A stretch of 64,000 nucleotides of DNA. Source: Marifrigoribacter sp965178585 (GTDB taxonomy: Bacteria; Bacteroidota; Bacteroidia; Flavobacteriales; Flavobacteriaceae). Position numbers and translations under genes: made by a program. Positions 1-9,012 of the stretch are shown piece after piece (the stretch's first letter is position 1; every line of letters starts with the position of its first letter). The notes beneath the pieces were generated by a model. The model was not told where the DNA came from and searched no databases. It saw only the letters and a list, made by a program, of their open reading frames with translations. The DNA lies in contig OZ238267.1 of NCBI GenBank assembly GCA_965178585.1, forward strand, positions 2,108,001-2,172,000, in the 5' to 3' direction.

Positions 1-1212
1 GAAGAACTTAAAAATGCTTCCGATAAAATAAAAGATGTCGATTATGATAAACACATGGAGAGCGCAAAAAAAGGAGCTTCGGGATTTTTTAGTACCCTAG
101 GTAAAATATTTGCAGGAATCTTTAGTGTATTTGGTAAGTTCTTTGGAATTTTATTAATCATTATTTCTCTTTCAACAATCATTGGTTTAATTGTAGGGCT
201 TTTTACCACAGGTACTTTTGGAATATTTGGAGGAAATCATGAGTTAATGGATTATGCTTCAATGGTGAACACAGCTAACACTCCATTTTGGTTGATATTT
301 CTACTAGTATTTTTAATGGTTGGAATTCCATTTTTCGCTCTATTTATTTTAGGCCTAAAATTATTAGTGACTAACTTAAAATCTATAGGTACAACAGCAA
401 AAATAGTTTTGTTTGTTCTTTGGATATTTTCATTAATAGGACTAGGTGTTTTAGGTGTACGACAAGCAACAGAACAAGCTTATGATGGAGACTACATTAC
501 AGAAAATGTTTTGCCAGTAAAAGCCAATGACACTCTAAAAATAGAAATGGTTAGTAACAAACGTTATAATTATAATTCAACACGAAAAGGAGAGTTTTAT
601 TTAAAAACTGATGAAAATGGGAATAAAATAATTTATTCAAGTGATGTGCGATTAATTGTACGATCAACAAATGATTCTGTAGCAAAACTATACATAGAAC
701 ATAAAGCTGAAGGAAACTCTTTTGATAATGCCAAACAAAGAGCAGAAGCTATCGATTATGATTATACGTTTAATAATAACACCTTATCATTAAATGGATA
801 TTACACAACAGATATTGCTAATAAATATCGAGAACAAGAGGTTGAAGTAGTTTTATATCTTCCGATAAATTCAGTTTTATATGCTGATAAAAACACCTAT
901 TCATTTCATTCAAACAGTTCTAGATATAATGATATTTTAAGAAATGGTGATGAAGAAAATTATTTACTAATTCAGAAATCTAAAACCGTTTGTTTAGATT
1001 GTCCAGAATCAAACACTAGCGATTCTAACAATATGAATAATCACTCTAGTGATGAAAATTGGGAGCAAGAAGTAAACGAATCATTGGATGGAATTCATAT
1101 TGAAGTTAATGAAAAAGAAGAAGGAAATCATGTAATCATCAATGAAAATGGTGTAGATATAAAGATTACTGACGAAGATGATAATGTGAAAGTAAAAATT
1201 GGAAACCAATAA
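1..1212 (+). CDS. PspC-type membrane protein, C-terminal part (5' end cut by window)
   Basis: The frame is open from base 1, so the start lies upstream and the ATG at 55 is probably internal. From that Met the protein has hydrophobic segments at about residues 12-53, 75-110 and 114-132. A long polar extracytoplasmic tail follows, rich in Asp, Glu and Asn. This layout followed by a GIN-domain lipoprotein 21 bp downstream is typical of flavobacterial PspC-domain envelope-stress operons. The PspC domain itself would be in the missing N-terminus, so the family call rests on context and architecture. Confidence 0.65.
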   Translation, partial: EELKNASDKIKDVDYDKHMESAKKGASGFFSTLGKIFAGIFSVFGKFFGILLIIISLSTIIGLIVGLFTTGTFGIFGGNHELMDYASMVNTANTPFWLIFLLVFLMVGIPFFALFILGLKLLVTNLKSIGTTAKIVLFVLWIFSLIGLGVLGVRQATEQAYDGDYITENVLPVKANDTLKIEMVSNKRYNYNSTRKGEFYLKTDENGNKIIYSSDVRLIVRSTNDSVAKLYIEHKAEGNSFDNAKQRAEAIDYDYTFNNNTLSLNGYYTTDIANKYREQEVEVVLYLPINSVLYADKNTYSFHSNSSRYNDILRNGDEENYLLIQKSKTVCLDCPESNTSDSNNMNNHSSDENWEQEVNESLDGIHIEVNEKEEGNHVIINENGVDIKITDEDDNVKVKIGNQ

Positions 1213-1233
1213 TTAATCAAAAAATATATTAAA

Positions 1234-1956
1234 ATGAAACTAATCAAAACCTTTTTATTGTTAGTACTAGTTACTACAATAACTTCCTGCCAATTTGATG
1301 TAATATTAGGTCAAGAAAATGGAAATGGAAATGTAACTACCGAAGAAAGATCTGTCAATCAAGAATTTGATAAAGTCCGTGGTTCTAGTGGCATCGACGT
1401 TTTTTTAACTGAAGGATCCGAAAACAAAATCGTAGTTGAAGCAGACGAAAATTTACATGAGTTTATTGAAACCAATATATCTAATGGAAAGTTAACTATA
1501 CGTTCTTCTAAAAACATAGGAAGAGCAAGAGCAAAAAAAGTGTATGTAACTTTTACTAGTCTATCTAGTATTGAAGCTAGTAGTGGCGCAGATGTCATCG
1601 GAAAATCTGTGATAAAAAATGAAACAATAAATTTAGATAGTAGTAGTGGAGCAGATCTAGAGGTAGAAGTCTTTGCAAAAGAATTATATGCAGAAACAAG
1701 CAGTGGAGCAGATATTGATGTTTCAGGTAAAACCTCAAATATTTATGCTAATGCATCTAGCGGAAGTGAAATTAATGCTAAAAACCTTTTAACAGTTACG
1801 TGTAATGCGAAAGCATCTAGTGGTGCTGACATTGTGGTGAATGTAAAAGAAAAAATTGATGCTAAAGCCTCTAGTGGAGGAGATGTACGTTATTACGGAG
1901 ACCCTAAATTAGTTTCTAAAAAAGGTGGTCGATCTGGTAGCGTGAAAAAAATGTAA
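1234..1956 (+). CDS. Head-GIN (DUF2807) domain lipoprotein
   Basis: 240 residues. A signal peptide ends in a lipobox with Cys19 (TSC), which predicts an exported lipoprotein. The body carries a repeated SSGAD-type motif about every 20 residues (ASSGADV, SSSGADL, TSSGADI, ASSGSEI, ASSGADI, ASSGGDV), the signature of the GIN beta-solenoid. These proteins usually sit beside PspC-type membrane proteins, as here, and probably act in the cell envelope. The exact role of the family is not established. Confidence 0.88.
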   Translation: MKLIKTFLLLVLVTTITSCQFDVILGQENGNGNVTTEERSVNQEFDKVRGSSGIDVFLTEGSENKIVVEADENLHEFIETNISNGKLTIRSSKNIGRARAKKVYVTFTSLSSIEASSGADVIGKSVIKNETINLDSSSGADLEVEVFAKELYAETSSGADIDVSGKTSNIYANASSGSEINAKNLLTVTCNAKASSGADIVVNVKEKIDAKASSGGDVRYYGDPKLVSKKGGRSGSVKKM

Positions 1957-1974
1957 GCATACATAAATAACCAT

Positions 1975-2469
1975 ATGAAATTATCAATATTATTATTTTG
2001 CTTATCATTTGTAACACTAACTCAAGTTCAAGCACAAGTTTCAAAAAACAACATCTTGTTTGTTCAATTAAAAAAAATGGACAAGGTTGTGTTTGAAGAA
2101 GGTTTTAATAAATGCCATTTGGAAGAACTGAAAAATACAATCCATAATGAGTTTGAGTTTTATCACGACATAGGAGGAATTCAATCAAAAAATGAATTTA
2201 TGGCAAGTATGAAAGCCAACATCTGTTCATCTCCTAATCGCAAACCCATAAGGAAAATTGTCGAAGGAAGCATTCAAGTGTTTCCATTATACAATCAAGG
2301 GGTGTTATATGGAGCCATTCAAAATGGAGAACACGAATTTTGGATTAAAGAACCAACTAAAGACCTATATCAAACAGGTCGAGCAAAATTTTCAACTACT
2401 TGGTTATTAGTAGATGGAGAATGGAAAATGAAAAACGTTTTAAGTTTTGATCACAGTCCTGTAGAATAA
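1975..2469 (+). CDS. Exported NTF2-like (DUF4440-type) protein
   Basis: 164 residues with a cleavable signal peptide (about 1-20, ending AQA). The remainder fits a small SnoaL/NTF2-like fold: an N-terminal helix pair, then strands ending in TTWLLVDGEWKMKNVLSFDH, which is characteristic of DUF4440-like proteins. No catalytic residues can be assigned. It follows the GIN lipoprotein by 18 bp and is probably the last gene of that operon. The trp promoter begins just after its stop codon. Confidence 0.6.
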   Translation: MKLSILLFCLSFVTLTQVQAQVSKNNILFVQLKKMDKVVFEEGFNKCHLEELKNTIHNEFEFYHDIGGIQSKNEFMASMKANICSSPNRKPIRKIVEGSIQVFPLYNQGVLYGAIQNGEHEFWIKEPTKDLYQTGRAKFSTTWLLVDGEWKMKNVLSFDHSPVE

Positions 2470-2515
2470 ATTTTAAAAAAGTTTTAAGAATTTTAGCTCA
2501 ATAAAATCTAATTGC

Positions 2516-2523
2516 TATATTTG
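2516..2523 (+). promoter_or_regulatory. -7 box of the trp operon promoter
   Basis: TATATTTG matches the Bacteroidota consensus TAnnTTTG exactly. No clear -33 TTG is present. Transcription should start roughly 5-8 bases after the box (about 2529-2531), almost at the leader-peptide ATG at 2532. Confidence 0.65.
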
Positions 2524-2531
2524 TCCAAGTA

Positions 2532-2597
2532 ATGAAGAATACAAATTTAAATAACAGTTGGTGGAGCCATTTACGAAATCAAATCGTGAACGGTTAA
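2532..2597 (+). CDS. trpL: trp operon leader peptide with tandem Trp codons
   Basis: A 21-codon frame starting ATG AAG AAT and ending GGT TAA. It carries two adjacent Trp codons (TGG TGG at 2559-2564, residues 10-11). Trp is rare and costly, so a tandem pair in a tiny frame between a promoter and a terminator hairpin directly ahead of trpE is the classic attenuator arrangement. Stalling at 2559-2564 would open the hairpin at 2565-2595. The predicted transcript start is within a few bases of the ATG, so the leader may be translated from a nearly leaderless mRNA. Confidence 0.85.
   Translation: MKNTNLNNSWWSHLRNQIVNG
2565..2595 (+). promoter_or_regulatory. Attenuator pause hairpin (regions 1:2)
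   Basis: AGCC-A-TTTACG (2565-2575) pairs with CGTGAA-C-GGTT (2585-2595) around a 9-nt loop: ten pairs, two of them G-U, with one A-C mismatch. It starts immediately after the Trp codons, so a stalled ribosome would disrupt it. Region 2 (GGTTAAGCT, 2592-2600) can instead pair in part with AGC..ACC in the terminator 5' arm (2621-2628), giving a plausible antiterminator. Confidence 0.65.
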
Positions 2598-2617
2598 GCT
2601 ATTTTACATATAAAAAA

Positions 2618-2649
2618 TAAAGCCTACCTTCTCGGTAGGTTTTTTTTTG
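2618..2649 (+). terminator. trp attenuator terminator (regions 3:4)
   Basis: CCTACC (2623-2628) pairs with GGTAGG (2634-2639) around TTCTC. The stem extends by A-T pairs and is followed by a run of nine T. It lies 15-47 bp before trpE, with no other gene between it and the leader peptide, so it is an attenuator and not an end-of-operon terminator. Confidence 0.88.
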
Positions 2650-2664
2650 TTCAAAATTTAAAAA

Positions 2665-4062
2665 ATGAAAACAAAACTTTATACTTCCTATAAAAAAGTA
2701 CTTGCAGATATGCATACCCCTGTTAGTATCTATCTAAAACTTAGGGATCAGTATATGGGTTCAATACTGCTAGAAAGCTCTGAGTATCAAAGCAAAGAAA
2801 ACAGTTATAGTTATATATGTTGCAATCCTATTTCAACTTTTAAGGCTACTCATGATACTATAGAAGTTAGTAATACAAAGGGAGGTACTAACGCTATTAA
2901 AAATGAAAATGAAGTATTTGTTTCTGAACTTTCAAAATTCATAAATAGCTTTGACACTAATGAAATTGAATTACCATTCTGCTATAATGGCGTTTTTGGT
3001 TATACCGCTTACGACTCTGTAGAATTTGCTGAAGAGTTAACTTTTAATGAAAATAAAAAGGATGATAAATCAATTCCCTTAGTTCTGTTTAGCGTTTATG
3101 AATATGTATTTGTAATGGATCAATATTCAAACGAATTGCATTTAATACAGAATTCTACTTCAGATGAGAATCCAAATTCTTCTATTTTAGAATTACTAAA
3201 TAATACAACTCCTAGTAAATTTCCTTTTAGTAAAATTAAAAATGAATCTTCAAATTTTACAGATAATGCATATGAAGAAATTGTAAAAAAAGGAATTGCT
3301 CATTGCCAACGAGGAGATGTTTTTCAGATCGTGTTATCTAAAGAATTTAAACAAGCATTTAAAGGTGATGACTTTAATGTTTACAGGGCATTAAGAATGG
3401 TAAACCCCTCTCCTTACCTATTTCATTTTGATTATGTAAACTTTAAATTATTTGGTTCTTCACCAGAAGCTCAGTTAAGAATAAATAAAAATATTGCAGA
3501 AATTCACCCCATTGCAGGAACTTATAAACGAACTGGTTATTTAGAAAAAGACAAAGAATTAGCTAAGAAATTATTAGTTGATCCAAAGGAAAATGCAGAA
3601 CATATGATGCTGGTTGATTTAGCAAGAAATGACTTAAGCAGAAACACAAAAGAGGTAACCGTTGAAAAATTAAGTGAAATTCAATTTTATTCTCATGTTA
3701 TACATATGGTGAGTAAAGTTACTGGTAAATTAGATGAAAAATCGGATAATATAAATGTATATTATGACAGTTTTCCAGCTGGAACATTATCAGGAGCGCC
3801 AAAATATAAAGCAATGACATTAATAGATAAATATGAAAACAGAAAAAGAAGTTTTTACGGAGGTGCTATTGGCTATATCGGTTTTAATGGCGATGTAAAT
3901 ATGGCAATTATGATTCGTACTTTTCTAAGTAAAAATAATCATTTAATTTATCAAGCCGGAGCAGGAGTAGTTGTCAACAGTAACCCTACTAATGAAAGAA
4001 AAGAAATAAATAATAAAATTGGTGCTTTACGAAAAGCCATAAATATAGCAGAAGAAATATGA
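2665..4062 (+). CDS. trpE: Anthranilate synthase component I
   Basis: 465 residues, normal length. Converts chorismate and ammonia to anthranilate, the first committed step of Trp synthesis. The chorismate-binding core is intact (PIAGTYKRTG, DLARNDLSR, FPAGTLSGAPK, GAGVVVNSNP). An LLES motif near residue 36 is the known Trp feedback-binding element, so the enzyme is probably allosterically inhibited as well as attenuated. It heads a seven-gene operon and overlaps trpG by 4 bp (ATGA). The ATG sits 16 bp after the attenuator T-run. Confidence 0.96.
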   Translation: MKTKLYTSYKKVLADMHTPVSIYLKLRDQYMGSILLESSEYQSKENSYSYICCNPISTFKATHDTIEVSNTKGGTNAIKNENEVFVSELSKFINSFDTNEIELPFCYNGVFGYTAYDSVEFAEELTFNENKKDDKSIPLVLFSVYEYVFVMDQYSNELHLIQNSTSDENPNSSILELLNNTTPSKFPFSKIKNESSNFTDNAYEEIVKKGIAHCQRGDVFQIVLSKEFKQAFKGDDFNVYRALRMVNPSPYLFHFDYVNFKLFGSSPEAQLRINKNIAEIHPIAGTYKRTGYLEKDKELAKKLLVDPKENAEHMMLVDLARNDLSRNTKEVTVEKLSEIQFYSHVIHMVSKVTGKLDEKSDNINVYYDSFPAGTLSGAPKYKAMTLIDKYENRKRSFYGGAIGYIGFNGDVNMAIMIRTFLSKNNHLIYQAGAGVVVNSNPTNERKEINNKIGALRKAINIAEEI

Positions 4063-4625
4063 AAAAATTAAAAATAGTTGTAATAGATAATTACGATTCA
4101 TTTACTTATAATTTGGTTCATATCTTGGACGAATTAGAAGTTGAAGTAACCATTATTCGGAACGATCAATTTCATATAGAAGACTTAGAAACCTTCGATA
4201 AAATAATGATTTCTCCTGGACCCGGAATCCCTTCTGAAGCGGGGCTCACGAAAAAAGTAATTGAAACCTATTATAATAAAAAACCAATATTAGGTATTTG
4301 TTTGGGGCATCAAGCCATTGCTGAATGCTTTGGTGGTCAGCTAGAGAATTTAAAGGAAGTATATCACGGAGTAAGTTCTGATATTATAATAAAAGAAGAT
4401 TACTTATTTGAAGGCTGTCCTAAAACATTTCAGGTTGGAAGGTACCACAGTTGGGTTGCTTCTAAAAACTTACCAGAAAACCTAGAATCTATCGCAATTG
4501 ATGATTATCAAATAAATATGGCTTTAAGACATAAGAATTATGATGTAAGAGGTTTGCAATTTCACCCAGAAAGTGTTTTAACTCCATTGGGGTTTCAAAT
4601 TATTAAAAACTGGGTAAACCATTAG
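4059..4625 (+). CDS. trpG: Anthranilate synthase glutamine amidotransferase component II
   Basis: 188 residues, a stand-alone class I amidotransferase that supplies ammonia to TrpE. The nucleophile is Cys81 in GICLGHQ, with His169 and Glu171 in LQFHPES completing the triad. The oxyanion-loop motif SPGPGIPSEAG is at about 52-62. It is not fused to trpD, unlike the enterobacterial arrangement. The 4-bp overlap with trpE suggests translational coupling, giving equal amounts of the two subunits. Confidence 0.95.
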   Translation: MKKLKIVVIDNYDSFTYNLVHILDELEVEVTIIRNDQFHIEDLETFDKIMISPGPGIPSEAGLTKKVIETYYNKKPILGICLGHQAIAECFGGQLENLKEVYHGVSSDIIIKEDYLFEGCPKTFQVGRYHSWVASKNLPENLESIAIDDYQINMALRHKNYDVRGLQFHPESVLTPLGFQIIKNWVNH

Positions 4626-4635
4626 ATTATTTAAA

Positions 4636-5619
4636 ATGAAACAAGTATTAGAATCATTACATAACCATCGAATTCTTACTCGAAAAGAGGCTAAGAAATT
4701 ACTTACTAAAATAAGTCAAGGAGAGTTTAATAACAGTCAGATAGCAAGTTTTTTAACGATTTTTTTAATGAGAAAAATCACCATTGAAGAATTAGCAGGA
4801 TTCCGGGATGCTTTATTAGAATTATGTATTCCGGTAGATCTATCTGAGTTTGACCCTATAGATTTATGCGGTACAGGTGGTGATGGTAAAAATACCTTTA
4901 ACATATCCACATTAGCTTCTTTTGTGGTAGCTGGAGCAGGTGTAAAAGTTGCCAAACATGGTAATTATGGAGTAAGTTCTACAAGTGGATCTTCAAACGT
5001 AATGGAAAAACTAGGTTATTCTTTTACCATTGACATCCAAAAAATTAAAAATCAAATTGAAACCTCAAACATCTGTTTTTTACACGCTCCATTATTTCAT
5101 CCTGCGATGAAATTGGTAGCACCAATTAGAAAAGAATTAGGAGTAAAAACCTTTTTTAATATGTTAGGTCCAATGGTAAATCCATCAAAACCTAACAAAC
5201 AAATTGTGGGTGTTTACTCTTTAGAATTATTGCGTCTTTATAAATATCTATATCAACAAACCGAAAAAAAATATTCTATCATATACTCTCTAGATGGTTA
5301 TGATGAAATTTCATTAACTAGTGATTTTAGGCTGGTCTCAAATCAAGAAGATCGTTTAATAAGACCAAATGAGTATGGATTTAAAGCTTTAAAACAAGAA
5401 CAATTATTTGGAGGTAATTCAGTCGATGAATCTGCTAAAATATTTATGAAAATTCTTTCAGGAGATGGTAATAAAGCACAAAACTATGTGGTAGTTGCCA
5501 ATGCAGCAACAGCTATTCAAGTCGCTACAGGTACAACTATAATAGATTCCATAGAAAAGGCAAAAGAATCCTTACAATCTGGAAGAGCCAAACAATCCCT
5601 AATAAAACTAATAGGTTAA
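4636..5619 (+). CDS. trpD: Anthranilate phosphoribosyltransferase
   Basis: 327 residues. Transfers the phosphoribosyl group of PRPP to anthranilate. The PRPP and diphosphate-binding loop CGTGGDGKNTFN begins at Cys78, followed by the conserved KHGNYGVSS and the NMLGP segment. The stop codon overlaps the trpC start (TAATG). Confidence 0.96.
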   Translation: MKQVLESLHNHRILTRKEAKKLLTKISQGEFNNSQIASFLTIFLMRKITIEELAGFRDALLELCIPVDLSEFDPIDLCGTGGDGKNTFNISTLASFVVAGAGVKVAKHGNYGVSSTSGSSNVMEKLGYSFTIDIQKIKNQIETSNICFLHAPLFHPAMKLVAPIRKELGVKTFFNMLGPMVNPSKPNKQIVGVYSLELLRLYKYLYQQTEKKYSIIYSLDGYDEISLTSDFRLVSNQEDRLIRPNEYGFKALKQEQLFGGNSVDESAKIFMKILSGDGNKAQNYVVVANAATAIQVATGTTIIDSIEKAKESLQSGRAKQSLIKLIG

Positions 5620-6410
5620 TGAATATTTTACAAAAAATAATAGCTCATAAACATATCGAAGTAGCTAGAAATAAAGAACGTTTTCCAATTGAAAAATTAG
5701 AAAAATCTTCTTTTATGGAAACTTCCACGAAGTCAATGAAAGAACATATTCTCAATGACACAAAATCTGGTATCATTGCTGAAATAAAAAGAAAATCTCC
5801 AAGTAAAGGAATTATTAATGCCAATGCTAATATTCAAAAAATAAGTCAGGGATATGAAAAACCTGGTGTAAGTGGTATATCAGTATTAACTGACATCAAT
5901 TACTTCGGTGGATCTAATGACGATTTTAAACAGGTTAGACAAGGTGTTAACTGCCCAATGCTTCGAAAAGATTTTATGGTGGATGAATACCAAATATTGG
6001 AAGCAAAAGCAATGGGGGCCGATATCATTTTATTAATTGCAGCTGGATTAGATTCAAAAAAGTGTATAGAATTGGCTCAATTCTCTAAATCATTAGGCTT
6101 AGAAGTATTGTTAGAAATTCATAATGCAAAAGAATTTCAAACTCATTATAACGAACATATAACTATTGTCGGAGTCAATAACCGAAACTTAGAAACTTTT
6201 GAAGTATCAACAGATGTATCAAAAGAATTGGCAACCATTATTCCTTCTGATATTTTAAAGATTAGCGAAAGCGGAATTAGCGACCCTAATACTATAATTG
6301 AATTAAGGAAATACGGCTATCAAGGTTTTTTAATGGGAGAAGCTTTTATGAAAGAAGCGAATCCAGAACTGGCATGTAAAGATTTTATTAATAAAATTTC
6401 GGTTTCATGA
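5619..6410 (+). CDS. trpC: Indole-3-glycerol phosphate synthase
   Basis: 263 residues, a single-domain TIM barrel not fused to trpF. It closes the indole ring of CdRP. Substrate and catalytic motifs are present: IAEIKRKSPSKG (about 53-64), LRKDFMVDEYQI, VGVNNRNLETFEV and the phosphate-binding SESGI. It overlaps trpD by one base and trpF by four. Confidence 0.96.
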   Translation: MNILQKIIAHKHIEVARNKERFPIEKLEKSSFMETSTKSMKEHILNDTKSGIIAEIKRKSPSKGIINANANIQKISQGYEKPGVSGISVLTDINYFGGSNDDFKQVRQGVNCPMLRKDFMVDEYQILEAKAMGADIILLIAAGLDSKKCIELAQFSKSLGLEVLLEIHNAKEFQTHYNEHITIVGVNNRNLETFEVSTDVSKELATIIPSDILKISESGISDPNTIIELRKYGYQGFLMGEAFMKEANPELACKDFINKISVS

Positions 6411-7045
6411 AAGTAAAAGTGTGTGGTTTAAAATACCAAGAAAATATTTTTGATGTTGCTTCATTACAACCCGATTTTTTAGGTTTCATTTTTTATGATA
6501 AATCACCAAGATATGTTGATAACGAGTTAAATATAGAAATCATTAATCAAATTTCTGAAAATATAAAAAAAGTAGGAGTTTTTGTAAATTCAAATTTAAA
6601 ATACATTTTAGAAAAAGTTAATTCCTATCAACTTGATTATGTACAGCTGCATGGATCAGAAAGTGTTTCTTTTTGTAATGATTTAAAAAAACAAGGAGTA
6701 AAAATTATAAAAGCTTTTCAAATAAGTGAAGGGTTTGATTTTAATCAATTGATGGATTATAAAAAGGTGGTGGATTACTTTCTATTCGACACCAAAACTG
6801 AAGCATATGGAGGATCCGGAAAGAAATTTAATTGGATTTTATTAAAAAACTATGACAATGAAATTCCTTTTCTGTTAAGTGGGGGAATTTCATATGAGGA
6901 CGCAAAAATTATAAAAAACGATCCCTTGCTTAAAAAATTAAATATTATAGCATTAGATATTAATAGTTGTTTTGAAACTGTTCCAGCAGTAAAAAACGCA
7001 CAATTGATATCCAATTTCATAAAAAAAATTAACAATGAATTATAA
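6407..7045 (+). CDS. trpF: Phosphoribosylanthranilate isomerase
   Basis: 212 residues, a monofunctional TIM barrel performing the Amadori rearrangement of PRA to CdRP. The general base is Cys6 in VCGLK. The catalytic Asp is in FDTKTEAYGG (about 127), and the phosphate loop LSGGISYED is intact. Its end overlaps trpB by 11 bp. Confidence 0.94.
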   Translation: MKVKVCGLKYQENIFDVASLQPDFLGFIFYDKSPRYVDNELNIEIINQISENIKKVGVFVNSNLKYILEKVNSYQLDYVQLHGSESVSFCNDLKKQGVKIIKAFQISEGFDFNQLMDYKKVVDYFLFDTKTEAYGGSGKKFNWILLKNYDNEIPFLLSGGISYEDAKIIKNDPLLKKLNIIALDINSCFETVPAVKNAQLISNFIKKINNEL

Positions 7046-8201
7046 TGTAGATAAAGATGGGTTTTATGGAGAATATGGCGGAGCTTATATTCCAGAATTA
7101 TTACACCCAAATGTTGAAGAATTAAAGAATAATTATTTAAAAATAATTCAGAATTCAGATTTTCAAAAAGAATTTAAAGACCTTTTAAAAGATTATGTGG
7201 GTAGGCCTTCACCTCTATACTTATCTAAAAGATTAAGTGATACTTATGGTTTTCAAGTTTATTTAAAAAGAGAAGATTTAAATCATACAGGAGCTCATAA
7301 AATAAACAATACATTAGGGCAAATTCTATTAGCTGAAAAATTAGGTAAAAAAAGAATAATTGCTGAAACAGGAGCAGGTCAACATGGAGTTGCAACAGCA
7401 ACTGTATGTGCTTTAAAAGGGTTAGAATGTATCGTTTATATGGGTGCCAAAGATATAGAACGGCAAAAACCCAATGTAGAACGTATGAAAATGTTAGGAG
7501 CAAAAGTGATTCCTGTTCATAGTGGAAGCAAAACTTTAAAAGATGCCACCAACGAAGCTATCAGAGATTGGATCAATCATCCTGAAGAAACGCATTACAT
7601 TATTGGTTCTTTAGTAGGACCTCATCCCTATCCAGATATGGTTGCAATTTTTCAATCCGTAATTAGTGAAGAAATTAGATATCAATTAGATGGAGATCCC
7701 GATTATATTATTGCGTGCGTTGGAGGAGGAAGTAATGCAATGGGAGCTTATTATCATTTTTTAAATAAAGAAAATGTAAAACTCATAGGTGTTGAAGCTG
7801 CTGGAGAAGGAGTTAATACTAAGAAAACGGCTGCTACCATCGCTTTAGGAAAGCCTGGGGTTTTGCATGCAAGTTATTCATACTTAATCCAAGATGATGA
7901 TGGGCAAATTATTGAACCGCATAGTATTTCTGCTGGATTAGATTATCCCGGAATAGGTCCTGCTCATTCTTATTATAATGATATTGAAAGAGTGAAGTAT
8001 GTTAGTATTACCGATCAAGAAGCTATTGAGGCTGGTTTGGAATTAAGTAAAATTGAAGGAATTATTCCAGCTTTGGAAAGTGCACATGCGCTAGCTTATT
8101 TAAAATATTTAAAAGCAAAACCAAACGAACGAGTGATTATTAATTTAAGTGGTCGTGGTGATAAAGATTTAAGTACATATATCAACTATTTAAACAAATA
8201 G
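7035..8201 (+). CDS. trpB: Tryptophan synthase beta chain
   Basis: 388 residues. Condenses indole with serine using PLP. The Schiff-base lysine is Lys89 in HTGAHKINN. ETGAGQHGVA and the PLP phosphate-binding GGGSNAMG are conserved. It belongs to the short TrpB1 type that pairs with TrpA, encoded 4 bp downstream. The 11-bp overlap with trpF fixes the start: the ATG is followed by the conserved DGFYGEYGGAYIPE. Confidence 0.97.
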   Translation: MNYNVDKDGFYGEYGGAYIPELLHPNVEELKNNYLKIIQNSDFQKEFKDLLKDYVGRPSPLYLSKRLSDTYGFQVYLKREDLNHTGAHKINNTLGQILLAEKLGKKRIIAETGAGQHGVATATVCALKGLECIVYMGAKDIERQKPNVERMKMLGAKVIPVHSGSKTLKDATNEAIRDWINHPEETHYIIGSLVGPHPYPDMVAIFQSVISEEIRYQLDGDPDYIIACVGGGSNAMGAYYHFLNKENVKLIGVEAAGEGVNTKKTAATIALGKPGVLHASYSYLIQDDDGQIIEPHSISAGLDYPGIGPAHSYYNDIERVKYVSITDQEAIEAGLELSKIEGIIPALESAHALAYLKYLKAKPNERVIINLSGRGDKDLSTYINYLNK

Positions 8202-8205
8202 AAAA

Positions 8206-8976
8206 ATGAAAAACAGATTAAAACATCTATTTGAAATAAAAAAAGAAAATCTCCTTTCCATCTACTTTTCTGCAGGATATCCTAAGTTAAATAGTACTAC
8301 AACTATCATCAATCAATTAGGGAAATCTGGGGTAGATTTTATAGAAGTAGGAATTCCATATAGTGATCCACTTGCAGACGGTCCCATAATTCAAGAAAGT
8401 GGATCCATTGCTTTAAAAAATGGAATGAATTTAAAATTATTATTTGAACAATTAGAAACTATAAAGACTATAAATTCTACACCTTTAATTATGATGGGGT
8501 ATTGGAATTCAGTTTTACAATTTGGAGTCGATAACTTTTTAAAAGCTTGTCAAAATGTAGGAATTTCAGGAGCTATATTACCGGATTTACCAATAGATTT
8601 ATATGAAAAAAAATATAGAAATCTTTTTGAAGAATATGAAATTCCTATGGTGTTTTTAATCACACCTCAAACATCAGAAGATCGAATTAGAAAAATCGAC
8701 AACCTAAGTAACTCTTTTATTTATGCTGTTTCTTCATCAAGTACTACTGGGAAAAACAAAGGTATTGACAGTTCAAAAGAATATCTTAATCGAATTAAAA
8801 ACTACCAGTTAAAAAACCCTCTGATTACAGGATTTAATATTAAAAACAATGAAGACTTTCAATTTGCTTGTCAATTTACTCAAGGCGTAGTCATAGGAAG
8901 TGCTTTTATTAAATCAATTAATAAAAAAGGACCTTTAGAAAAAAACATTTCTAATTTCATTTCAGAGTTTAATTAA
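8206..8976 (+). CDS. trpA: Tryptophan synthase alpha chain
   Basis: 256 residues. Cleaves indole-3-glycerol phosphate and channels indole to TrpB. The catalytic acids Glu47 (FIEVGIPYSDP) and Asp58 (LADGP) are in place, and the phosphate-binding VSSSSTTG and GFNI segments are recognisable. It is the last biosynthetic gene of the operon. Confidence 0.96.
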   Translation: MKNRLKHLFEIKKENLLSIYFSAGYPKLNSTTTIINQLGKSGVDFIEVGIPYSDPLADGPIIQESGSIALKNGMNLKLLFEQLETIKTINSTPLIMMGYWNSVLQFGVDNFLKACQNVGISGAILPDLPIDLYEKKYRNLFEEYEIPMVFLITPQTSEDRIRKIDNLSNSFIYAVSSSSTTGKNKGIDSSKEYLNRIKNYQLKNPLITGFNIKNNEDFQFACQFTQGVVIGSAFIKSINKKGPLEKNISNFISEFN

Positions 8977-9012
8977 AACACCGAAATTTGTTAGCACACT
9001 AAAAATATTGAA

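Noticed and set aside
7225..7503. Minus-strand frame inside trpB
   Set aside because: Shadow of a highly conserved gene; no promoter, no recognisable domain.
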